This document shows positions 1-5,257 of a stretch of 5,393 nucleotides of DNA, piece by piece. The DNA lies in the NCBI GenBank assembly GCA_028286505.1, contig JAQBRK010000044.1, forward strand, positions 1 through 5,393, given 5' to 3'. The position numbers were made by a program, and so were the translations under genes. Source of the stretch: Parcubacteria group bacterium. GTDB taxonomy: Bacteria; Patescibacteriota; Minisyncoccia; Phycocordibacterales; Phycocordibacteraceae. Below the pieces are notes generated by a model, which searched no databases, was not told the origin of the DNA, and saw nothing but the letters and a program-made list of their open reading frames with translations. Every line of letters begins with the position of its first letter. The first letter of the stretch is position 1.

Positions 1-1
1 A

Positions 2-43
2 GTCGTGGATTGGCTGAAACAGCATCTCCGACCCTTGGCCTGA
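2..43 (+). CDS. Possible C-terminal end of a rightward gene (partial)
   Basis: Frame 2 reads VVDWLKQHLRPLA and then TGA at 41-43. The peptide looks like an amphipathic C-terminal helix, and the stop is followed 22 bases later by a GC-rich hairpin (66-93) that would suit as its terminator. Only 13 codons are visible, so the product cannot be named. The other plus-strand frame that stays open here (from position 1) runs on antisense through the clpB gene and is a shadow of it. A minus-strand alternative would be the start of a leftward gene at the ATG 25-23, but its only purine-rich stretch abuts the start codon with no usable spacing. The call rests on context only. Confidence 0.35.
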   Translation, partial: VVDWLKQHLRPLA

Positions 44-65
44 AGCCTCGTATCCAATACAAGCG

Positions 66-93
66 AAAGGCGGTCCTTACGGGACCGCCTTTT
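66..93. terminator. GC-rich hairpin, probable bidirectional terminator between convergent genes
   Basis: GGCGGTCC (69-76) pairs perfectly with GGACCGCC (82-89) around a five-base loop. AAA (66-68) against TTT (90-92) lengthens the stem to 11 pairs. It begins four bases beyond the clpB stop codon (99-97, minus strand) and lies 22 bases beyond the possible rightward stop at 43. The U tract is short on both strands: four T on the plus strand and three on the minus strand. Efficiency is therefore uncertain, but position and symmetry fit a shared terminator. Confidence 0.75.
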
Positions 94-96
94 CAC

Positions 97-2772
97 TTAC
101 GCTTCTACGAGTACTTTTTTACTGCGCTTAGCGGCAGCCTTCTTAACCTCGAAGTGCGGTTCGCCATTCTTCATGGTGACATTCACCGTACCACCTTCCA
201 TCATGCCCTGGGAGACCATATAGGACGCGATAGGAGTAAGTATCTTGTCCTGGATGGCGCGCTTAAGTGGGCGCGCGCCGTACTGCGGGTTGTAGCCCTT
301 GTCCGCAAGCCACGCGCGCACTTCAGGAGCAACAGCGAGCGAGATGCGCTTGCCGGCGAGGCGAGCAATAACATCTTTTACTTGGTTCTCCACGATACCC
401 GCGAGCGTCTCCTTTCCAAGTACGTCGAAGATGACTATCTCGTCGAGACGGTTGAGGAACTCGGGGCGGAAGCGGTCCTTGAGCGCAACGAGTACTTTCT
501 CCTTCACTTGCTCGTACTGCGCGACGTCGTCTGCGGCAGAATGGCCGAAGCCTATGTTCGCCATGCGGTCGATGAACTCCGCGCCGATATTCGAAGTCAG
601 AACGATGATGGTGTTCTTGAAGTTCACCTTGCGGCCCTTACCGTCGGTGAGGTGACCGTTATCGAGCACCTGCAGAAGGATGTTGAAGACCTCGGGATGC
701 GCCTTCTCGATTTCGTCGAAAAGAATCACGGCGTACGGACGATGACGGATGCGCTCGGTGAGCGAGCCCGCCTCTTCGTACCCGACGTAGCCCGGAGGAG
801 CTCCGATGAGCTTCGAGACCGAATGCTTCTCCATGAATTCCGACATGTCCACGCGCACGAGCGCTTCATTATCGTTGAACATGAAGTCGGCGAGCTTCTT
901 CGAGAGCTCGGTCTTTCCAACGCCCGTAGGACCCATGAAGAGGAAGGAGCCGATAGGGCGGTTCGGGTCGGCGATACCTACGCGCGAGCGCTTCACGGCA
1001 TCCGTAATGGCCTTCACGGCTGCGTCCTGGCCGATGACCGCAGACTTGAGCGTGTCTTCCATGCGAGCGAGCTTCGCTGCTTCTTCTTCGAGCATTTTGG
1101 AAACGGGGATACCGGTCCAGCGGGAAACCACTCCCGCAATTTCATGCTCGGTGACTTCCTCGTGGAGCACGCGTCGGGACTTCTGAAGGGTCTTCAAACG
1201 CTTCGTCTTCGTATCGAGTTCCTTCTCGAGAAGCGGAATGCGTCCGTAACGGATTTCGGCAGCAACGCCGAGGTCGGCTATCGCTTCCGCGTTGTCGGCT
1301 TGTATGCGGAGCTTTTCCAAATCGCCCTTGATGGCACGAATGGATTGGAGCACTTCCTTCTCGTTCTTCCACTTCAGCTCGAGTTCTCCCGTTTTCTCGC
1401 GAAGATCGGCGACTTCGATATCGATATTCTTGATGCGCTCCTTCATTTCCTTGCCGTGCTCCCCTTCAATATCCTTCTGCATTGCCTGTCGCTCTATTTC
1501 AAGACGACGAATGCGACGGTCGGTTTCTTCTAGAAGTGGCGGCTTATTTTCAAGCGCAATGCGAAGGCCGGATGCGGCCTCATCGATAAGGTCGATGGCC
1601 TTGTCCGGAAGGAAACGATCGCTGATGTAACGGCTTGAAAGGTCGACGGCCGAAACGATGGCACCGTCGGTGATGCGTACGCCATGGAAGAGCTCGTACT
1701 TGTCGCGTAGTCCGCGAAGAATGGCGACGGCGTCTTCGAGCGACGGTTCGTTCACGAAGACCGGTTGGAAACGGCGCGTGAGCGCGGTGTCCTTCTCGAT
1801 GTGCTGCTGGTACTCCTTGAGGGTGGTAGCGCCGATGAGACGGAACTCGCCGCGGGCGAGCGCGGGCTTCAGCATGTTGGAGGCGTCCATCGCGCCCTCT
1901 GCGGCGCCTGCTCCTACGAGCGTGTGTAGCTCGTCCACGAAGAGAATGACCTTCCCTTGCGCCTTCTCAACTTCCTTCATCACGCTCTTCATGCGCTCCT
2001 CGAATTCACCGCGATACTTCGTGCCCGCGATCATGAGACCGAGGTCGAGCGAAAGAAGCTCCTTACCCTTGAGGGACTCCGGAAGGTCACCGGACGCCAT
2101 GCGTGCGGCAAGCCCTTCCGCGATAGCGGTCTTACCCACGCCGGCTTCACCGATAAGCACGGGATTGTTCTTCGTACGTCGGGACAGAATTTGTATGACG
2201 CGATTTATTTCCTGGTCACGGCCGATGACGGGATCAAGCGCGTTGTCGGCTGCCATCTTCGTGAGATTGCGCGTGTACTTCGCGAGCGCACGGAAACGCT
2301 TCTGCTCTCCCACATGACCGTCCTTGGTCGATTTAAGTTCCTTCAGGACCGCGAGTACGGTCTCGTCGTCTATCTTGAAGCGATTGATGACATCGGTTGC
2401 AGGACCCGGGTTCTCAAGCACGGCTACGAAAAGATGCTCGGTGCCGATGAAGGAATCGTTCATGCGTGCCGCGACTTTGCCGGCCGACTCAAGTGCGCTT
2501 GCTAGGTCCGGTGTGAGATAGAGCTGGTAGGAAGGCGAAAGCGTTGCGTTCGTCTCGGGAGCTTCGAGGGTCTCGAGGACGGTATCGGCAAGAAGCATGG
2601 TGTCCACCTCCATGCGATCGAGTACTGAAAACACCATACTTTCCTCCTGATGGATAAGCGCCGCGAGCAAGTGAAGCGGGCTGACATGGTTTTGGCCTCG
2701 CTCTATGGCGAGTTCGTGGGCTTTTCGTATGGCTTCCTTTGCTTTGGTGGTGAAGTTTTTGAAGGGAGGCAT
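97..2772 (-). CDS. clpB: ClpB-type AAA+ disaggregase (Hsp100 chaperone)
   Basis: 891 residues, a usual ClpB length (about 850-880) plus a short basic tail. ClpB is a cytosolic hexamer that threads aggregated proteins through its pore, normally with DnaK. Order seen: Clp N domain with two repeats (about 1-150); first AAA+ module with Walker A GEAGVGKT (208-215), pore loop KYRG (252-255), Walker B VILFVDE (275-281) and arginines 333-334; long coiled-coil middle domain (about 408-545), which marks ClpB rather than ClpC; second module with Walker A GPTGVGKT (614-621), pore loop GYVG (661-664), Walker B VILFDE (682-687), sensor 1 TSN (726-728) and sensor 2 GARPLKR (832-838). Odd feature: IGF at 740-742 sits where ClpC/ClpA carry the ClpP-docking loop. 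The tail 877-887 is rich in Lys and Ala. The start matches the family ([14 protein letters not shown]) but has no Shine-Dalgarno. It lies 17 bases after the HtrA-like gene, so cotranscription is likely. No CIRCE or sigma-32-like site is evident. Confidence 0.95.
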   Translation of the reverse strand: MPPFKNFTTKAKEAIRKAHELAIERGQNHVSPLHLLAALIHQEESMVFSVLDRMEVDTMLLADTVLETLEAPETNATLSPSYQLYLTPDLASALESAGKVAARMNDSFIGTEHLFVAVLENPGPATDVINRFKIDDETVLAVLKELKSTKDGHVGEQKRFRALAKYTRNLTKMAADNALDPVIGRDQEINRVIQILSRRTKNNPVLIGEAGVGKTAIAEGLAARMASGDLPESLKGKELLSLDLGLMIAGTKYRGEFEERMKSVMKEVEKAQGKVILFVDELHTLVGAGAAEGAMDASNMLKPALARGEFRLIGATTLKEYQQHIEKDTALTRRFQPVFVNEPSLEDAVAILRGLRDKYELFHGVRITDGAIVSAVDLSSRYISDRFLPDKAIDLIDEAASGLRIALENKPPLLEETDRRIRRLEIERQAMQKDIEGEHGKEMKERIKNIDIEVADLREKTGELELKWKNEKEVLQSIRAIKGDLEKLRIQADNAEAIADLGVAAEIRYGRIPLLEKELDTKTKRLKTLQKSRRVLHEEVTEHEIAGVVSRWTGIPVSKMLEEEAAKLARMEDTLKSAVIGQDAAVKAITDAVKRSRVGIADPNRPIGSFLFMGPTGVGKTELSKKLADFMFNDNEALVRVDMSEFMEKHSVSKLIGAPPGYVGYEEAGSLTERIRHRPYAVILFDEIEKAHPEVFNILLQVLDNGHLTDGKGRKVNFKNTIIVLTSNIGAEFIDRMANIGFGHSAADDVAQYEQVKEKVLVALKDRFRPEFLNRLDEIVIFDVLGKETLAGIVENQVKDVIARLAGKRISLAVAPEVRAWLADKGYNPQYGARPLKRAIQDKILTPIASYMVSQGMMEGGTVNVTMKNGEPHFEVKKAAAKRSKKVLVEA

Positions 2773-2789
2773 AGGGTATGTTGTTACTA

Positions 2790-3551
2790 CTACTGGGACG
2801 GGGTCGAAGTTGCGTTCAAAAGGATATTTATCTTGTCTGCCGTCGCGAAGGTACCGGTGGAATCGAGTGCTATGCCGATGATATTGCCCGAGCTGTTCAC
2901 TGCTGCAGAGCCTACGGACACGTTCGTGAGGCTTGTATGAATCGTGTCGTCAATCTTGGAAACGATGCCCGTAAGTGCACTACCGCCCTGCCCGACCGCC
3001 AGCACGCTCTGACCCTGCTTCAAATCGGCTTTTGCGATGAGCAGCGGGACCGCGACCTTCGGAAGCTTTGCGGTATCGGAGAATCCGTAGATGGTTATCG
3101 ACGCGCCCGGTTTCGAAAGCGATGCCGGGGCGGAAGAACCATCCGCGAACACGACGATCGCTTCGCGCGGAAGCTCGACTGCGGTCGCCGTTGCGACCGC
3201 GCGCGCTTTCGGAAGATAGGTGCCGATTGCTATCGCAGGAGTCGAGGTCGAGCGAATGTAGAGCGTGACCGTGCGCGAGCTGTTCGCCGCAAGCGCCGCG
3301 GTGAGCAGGTCTTCGTCATGAATGACAACGGTCTGTGGTTGCTGTGGTGCCGGAATGATTGCCTGAATCGGTGTCGATGACGCGATGGTTTCTACCGTGT
3401 GGTCGACGATGCGGTTCACGGTTTGGGTGATGGTCGGTGGCGCCTGGTCGAGAAGCGACACCGTGAGAACGCCCACCGCGATAGAAGTGACGAAGTTCAC
3501 CAGTACGGTGAGCAGAAGGAGTTGGGTCTTGTTTAGATCTTCGAGGTTCAT
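2790..3551 (-). CDS. Membrane-anchored HtrA/trypsin-like protein lacking the catalytic triad
   Basis: 253 residues. A short N-terminus is followed by one hydrophobic segment (about 10-34), then a Thr/Pro/Gln-rich linker (35-75), then a Ser/Ala/Val-rich domain (about 77-246) that should face outside. The tail half follows the HtrA/S1C pattern: GQSVLAVGQGG (180-190) matches the usual GDxVLAIGNPxG, TGIVSKI (194-200) matches TSGIVS, and AAVNSSGNIIGIAL (216-229) matches GGALVNxxGxxIGI. By manual alignment the Ser of GNSGG is Val213, the His of the TNAHVV motif is Thr123, and the Asp of DLAVLK is Lys165. All three triad residues are missing, and there is no PDZ domain. The protein is probably a pseudoprotease that acts as a sensor, scaffold or adaptor. 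The start at 3551 keeps the whole membrane segment and has no Shine-Dalgarno at normal spacing. The gene lies between the desulfurase (with a structured RNA gap) and clpB, and it ends in three consecutive stop codons. Fold assignment is fairly safe; function is unknown. Confidence 0.8.
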   Translation of the reverse strand: MNLEDLNKTQLLLLTVLVNFVTSIAVGVLTVSLLDQAPPTITQTVNRIVDHTVETIASSTPIQAIIPAPQQPQTVVIHDEDLLTAALAANSSRTVTLYIRSTSTPAIAIGTYLPKARAVATATAVELPREAIVVFADGSSAPASLSKPGASITIYGFSDTAKLPKVAVPLLIAKADLKQGQSVLAVGQGGSALTGIVSKIDDTIHTSLTNVSVGSAAVNSSGNIIGIALDSTGTFATADKINILLNATSTPSQ

Positions 3552-3554
3552 GGT

Positions 3555-3681
3555 ATGAATAGGCCCAAAATCCTCACCTGCTTTGTTGCGGGTCCCTACT
3601 AGCTCACTCGCCGTATATCTGATACGTCTCTTTCGCTAGATTTCCCGCGCCTCGCATCTGAAGCCTTTTGAACCTATTCAT
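3555..3681 (-). ncRNA. Rod-like structured RNA element (operon-internal leader or small RNA), unrecognised family
   Basis: The whole gap between the desulfurase stop and the HtrA-like start folds on itself as minus-strand RNA. Helix 1 pairs 3681-3666 with 3555-3570 (16 pairs, two of them G-U). Helix 2 pairs 3663-3659 with 3572-3576 (one G-U), then after a 2x2 mismatch 3656-3654 with 3579-3581. Helix 3 is GCGGG 3648-3644 with CCCGC 3592-3588. Helix 4 is CUAGC 3639-3635 with GCUAG 3603-3599. Helix 5 is CGUAU 3626-3622 with AUACG 3616-3612, capped by loop CAGAU. Between helices 4 and 5 lie eight bases on each side (GAAAGAGA and GCGAGUGA) whose opposed pairs are all G-A, A-U or G-C. The G-U pairs would become A-C mismatches on the plus strand, so the minus strand is the RNA. 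An alternative small hairpin GCUUC/GAGGC (3664-3660 with 3653-3649) could compete with helix 2. No signature of SRP RNA, 5S rRNA, tRNA or a riboswitch I know was found. It may regulate the HtrA-like gene and clpB, or be processed from the operon. Confidence 0.6.
3604..3681 (-). CDS. Possible 25-residue leader peptide overlapping the desulfurase stop
   Basis: The desulfurase stop TAA overlaps an ATG (TAATG, 3683-3679), an arrangement typical of translational coupling. The frame gives a short basic peptide beginning MNRFKRLQMRGAGN and ending QIYGE before TGA at 3606-3604. The coding stretch is the 5' arm and tip of the RNA rod, so ribosome passage would disrupt the fold. This could be a leader peptide that controls the downstream genes. 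There is no good Shine-Dalgarno and no recognisable homology. An ATG here may be chance, because the same bases are explained by the helix. Confidence 0.2.
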   Translation of the reverse strand: MNRFKRLQMRGAGNLAKETYQIYGE

Positions 3682-4820
3682 TATATCGCGTTCTCATCCA
3701 AGAAACGAACCGTACGCACTAGAGCTTCCGCGAAGCTCGCGAGGTCTCGCTCGCTTGTGGTCGGGCCCCACGATACGCGGAGCGTCGAGGTCGCACGCGC
3801 GGAGTCGCTCGTCAGTATCTGCACGGCCCGTGAGCCTTCTTCATCGGTTTCGCACGCACTCTTCGTGGAGGCCGCGAATCCCTCCTTATCAAGGAGCATG
3901 ACGGCATAGTCGGTATCTCGCCCAAGTAGTGAGACGTTCAGGATGTGCGGGACTTTCATTTCGGTCTCGTTCACCACAAGGTTCGAGATTCCCGAGATAT
4001 TTTGTAGGAGCGCCTCCCGCATCCGCTCGCTTCGCTCGCGAAACTTCATGCGTCCCTCCTGGACTTCGGTAAGCGCGGTAGCGAACGCACTCGCAAGCGC
4101 CGGGCTCTCGGTTCCCGGCCGTCGTCGTCCCTCCTGTCCGCCGCCCCGCATAAGCGGCTCAAGCGTAATTCCCTGCCTTAGAATGAGCGCGCCGATACCA
4201 CGCACCGCCCCCACCTTCTGCGCATCGAGCGTCATCATATCGGCCCCCAGATGAGCAAGCGTTAGCTGCTCGGTAAGTGCGGCTTGACTGGCATCCACGT
4301 GAAAGAGAATTTTCTGGCCACCTTTTTGCGCGTGCTCATCAAGCAGTCGTCGAACTGCAAGCGTGTCGTATCGGGTTCCTGTTTCTCCGCACACCGCATC
4401 AAGTGTCACCAGCACGGTCTCCGCACGTAACTGACTTGTAAGGTTCGCAAGCTGGAGCTCTTCCGTTTCTGCCCCTTCGCTTTTGAGCATCTCGATAGCT
4501 CCTATAACGGACGCATGCTGAGCCGGATGATAAAGCACGTGCGCGCCTCGTACTCCCTTGGCGCGCACGGCGCCCAGTATGCCAAGCGCGTTCGCTTCGG
4601 TCGCACCCGAGGTGAACACGACGCCGTCGGTCTTTACTTCGGTAAGGCGCGCAATAGTAGTACGCGCGGCTTCCAGAACTTCTTTCGCCTGGCGCGCTTC
4701 GGTATGAAGCGCGCTCGGGTTGCCATATGCACGGAGCGCTTCCGCGAATACGCGGGCTGCACGCTCGGAGACCGGGGCGCTTGCCGCCCAGTCGAGATAG
4801 ATACGGCGTTTGTTAAACAT
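3681..4820 (-). CDS. Cysteine desulfurase family protein (NifS/IscS-like, PLP-dependent)
   Basis: 379 residues from the ATG at 4820. A TTG two codons upstream (4826) is also in frame, but the ATG fits the family start just before YLDWAA. The enzyme class removes sulfur from L-cysteine as a persulfide for Fe-S cluster assembly and tRNA thiolation, in the cytosol. Seen: YLDWAASAP (8-16, family YLDNAATTP), GNPSALH (33-39), FTSGATEAN (69-77), PLP-stacking His102, HVDASQA (174-180) with Asp176 and Gln179, Schiff-base Lys202, GGGQEGRRRPGTES (226-239), and persulfide Cys323 in KSAC (320-323). Deviations: the NNEIGT motif reads CGETGT (144-149), and the His before the Lys in the SAHK motif is Gln201. 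No iscU, iscA or suf partner is in view. It is probably first in the leftward operon with the HtrA-like gene and clpB. Selenocysteine lyase or another class-V aminotransferase activity is possible but less likely, given the conserved Lys and Cys. Confidence 0.9.
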   Translation of the reverse strand: MFNKRRIYLDWAASAPVSERAARVFAEALRAYGNPSALHTEARQAKEVLEAARTTIARLTEVKTDGVVFTSGATEANALGILGAVRAKGVRGAHVLYHPAQHASVIGAIEMLKSEGAETEELQLANLTSQLRAETVLVTLDAVCGETGTRYDTLAVRRLLDEHAQKGGQKILFHVDASQAALTEQLTLAHLGADMMTLDAQKVGAVRGIGALILRQGITLEPLMRGGGQEGRRRPGTESPALASAFATALTEVQEGRMKFRERSERMREALLQNISGISNLVVNETEMKVPHILNVSLLGRDTDYAVMLLDKEGFAASTKSACETDEEGSRAVQILTSDSARATSTLRVSWGPTTSERDLASFAEALVRTVRFLDENAI

Positions 4821-4849
4821 GACCAAATACTATCGATTTAAGTTACAAT
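4819..4849 (+). promoter_or_regulatory. Promoter for the small membrane-protein gene, leaderless start
   Basis: TACAAT (4844-4849) is one base from the -10 consensus. Its last base lies seven bases before the ATG at 4857, so transcription would begin at or next to the start codon. A weak -35 candidate ATGACC (4819-4824) stands 19 bases upstream and overlaps the desulfurase start codon. There is no Shine-Dalgarno between the -10 and the ATG, which fits a leaderless mRNA. Confidence 0.5.
4827..4832 (-). promoter_or_regulatory. Weak -10 candidate for the leftward operon
   Basis: On the minus strand TAGTAT (4832-4827) matches the -10 consensus at four of six bases and ends six bases before the desulfurase ATG at 4820, again implying a leaderless start. 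No convincing -35 box lies at the right distance. The operon must be transcribed from within or beyond this 36-base divergent gap, so a promoter is expected here, but the exact box is uncertain. Confidence 0.25.
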
Positions 4850-4856
4850 TAGCCAC

Positions 4857-5189
4857 ATGCGCAAACTCAAGTGGTGGTTGCATCTGGCAGTTCTATTGTT
4901 TGCAGGAGTAGCAATTTCTACCTTAGAAAGCCGATTCACACTTATCGCTCCAGTTGCAAATTGGTGGTTTATTTTTTTGTTTATTGCGCTTCTTATCTCA
5001 TTCTTAGCCGTTCAGGCTTATCGAGTCAACTTAAAATATAAAGAGTTACTTTTCTTCATTGCCATAATCCTGTGGGTGCTTTCTTTTTCTAGTGCTCGCT
5101 ACACCCTGTGCTCTAAGCTAGGAGGTACGATTAACATTTTGACTTCGGGCGAGAGATGTTACCTCAATGCAGATCTTTTAGGATTTTAG
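4857..5189 (+). CDS. Small three-helix membrane protein with an external two-cysteine tail, unknown function
   Basis: 110 residues, not recognised. Three hydrophobic segments are clear: about 8-23, 34-54 and 63-79. Positive charges lie at the N-terminus (MRKLK) and between helices 2 and 3 (RVNLKYK). The positive-inside rule therefore puts the N-terminus in the cytosol and the C-terminus outside. The tail carries Cys85 and Cys101 in a C-x3-GG-x10-C arrangement, which resembles the small disulfide motif common in exported bacterial proteins; a disulfide is likely. The first ATG is used and lies seven bases after a good -10 box. GC is about 40 % by hand count, well below the neighbours. A hydrophobic protein explains part of that, and recent transfer could explain the rest. 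It is divergent from the desulfurase and codirectional with infB 68 bases later, separated by a weak terminator and a promoter, so it is probably a single-gene unit. Confidence 0.7.
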   Translation: MRKLKWWLHLAVLLFAGVAISTLESRFTLIAPVANWWFIFLFIALLISFLAVQAYRVNLKYKELLFFIAIILWVLSFSSARYTLCSKLGGTINILTSGERCYLNADLLGF

Positions 5190-5198
5190 TGCGTTCGC

Positions 5199-5222
5199 TG
5201 ATCGCATAGTAGCGATTATTTT
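5199..5222 (+). terminator. Weak rho-independent terminator after the membrane-protein gene
   Basis: TGATCGC (5199-5205) pairs with GCGATTA (5212-5218) around loop ATAGTA: seven pairs with one G-U, followed by TTTT (5219-5222). It begins nine bases after the stop codon at 5187-5189. The stem is short and the T run overlaps the next -35 box. The inner ATCGC/GCGAT palindrome could instead be a protein-binding site. Confidence 0.45.
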
Positions 5223-5248
5223 GAAAATTGATGATTTTGTGGGATAGT
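5221..5248 (+). promoter_or_regulatory. Extended -10 promoter for infB
   Basis: TTGAAA (5221-5226) matches the -35 consensus at five of six bases. After 16 bases comes GATAGT (5243-5248), four of six, preceded by TGG (5240-5242), which gives the TGn extended -10 element. The predicted start point is near 5255, leaving only about three untranslated bases before the ATG at 5258. This is the best promoter in the window. Confidence 0.5.
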
Positions 5249-5257
5249 GAGACTATT

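Noticed and set aside
10..1533. Long plus-strand reading frame of 507 codons opposite clpB
   Set aside because: It lies wholly antisense to strongly conserved ClpB motifs, its protein is rich in Arg, His and Glu without domain logic, and it arises from codon bias in a GC-rich gene.
1957..2505. Plus-strand reading frame of 182 codons opposite clpB
   Set aside because: Antisense shadow of the ClpB N-terminal half and first AAA+ module, with no recognisable motif and no start signal.
2778..3380. Plus-strand reading frame of 200 codons opposite the HtrA-like gene
   Set aside because: Composition is Arg/Cys-rich low-complexity typical of an antisense shadow, while the opposite strand encodes a membrane anchor and recognisable HtrA framework motifs.
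3571..3578. GGTGAGGA on the minus strand as the ribosome binding site for the HtrA-like gene
   Set aside because: It lies about 20 bases from the ATG, too far for normal use, and it is paired within helix 2 of the RNA rod.
3555..3681. SRP RNA, 5S rRNA or tRNA
   Set aside because: The size suits SRP or 5S RNA, but the SRP GGAA-tip consensus and the 5S loop sequences are missing, and no cloverleaf or T-loop motif can be drawn.
3555..3681. MITE-like miniature transposable element with terminal inverted repeats
   Set aside because: There is no clear target-site duplication at either edge, the two terminal-repeat differences are exactly G-U compatible, and further helices continue inward, which favours RNA. 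Copies elsewhere in the genome would reopen this.
4824..4826. TTG start for the desulfurase, two codons upstream of the ATG
   Set aside because: It adds only two residues, has no Shine-Dalgarno, and the ATG at 4820 is the more usual codon at the family's normal distance from YLD.
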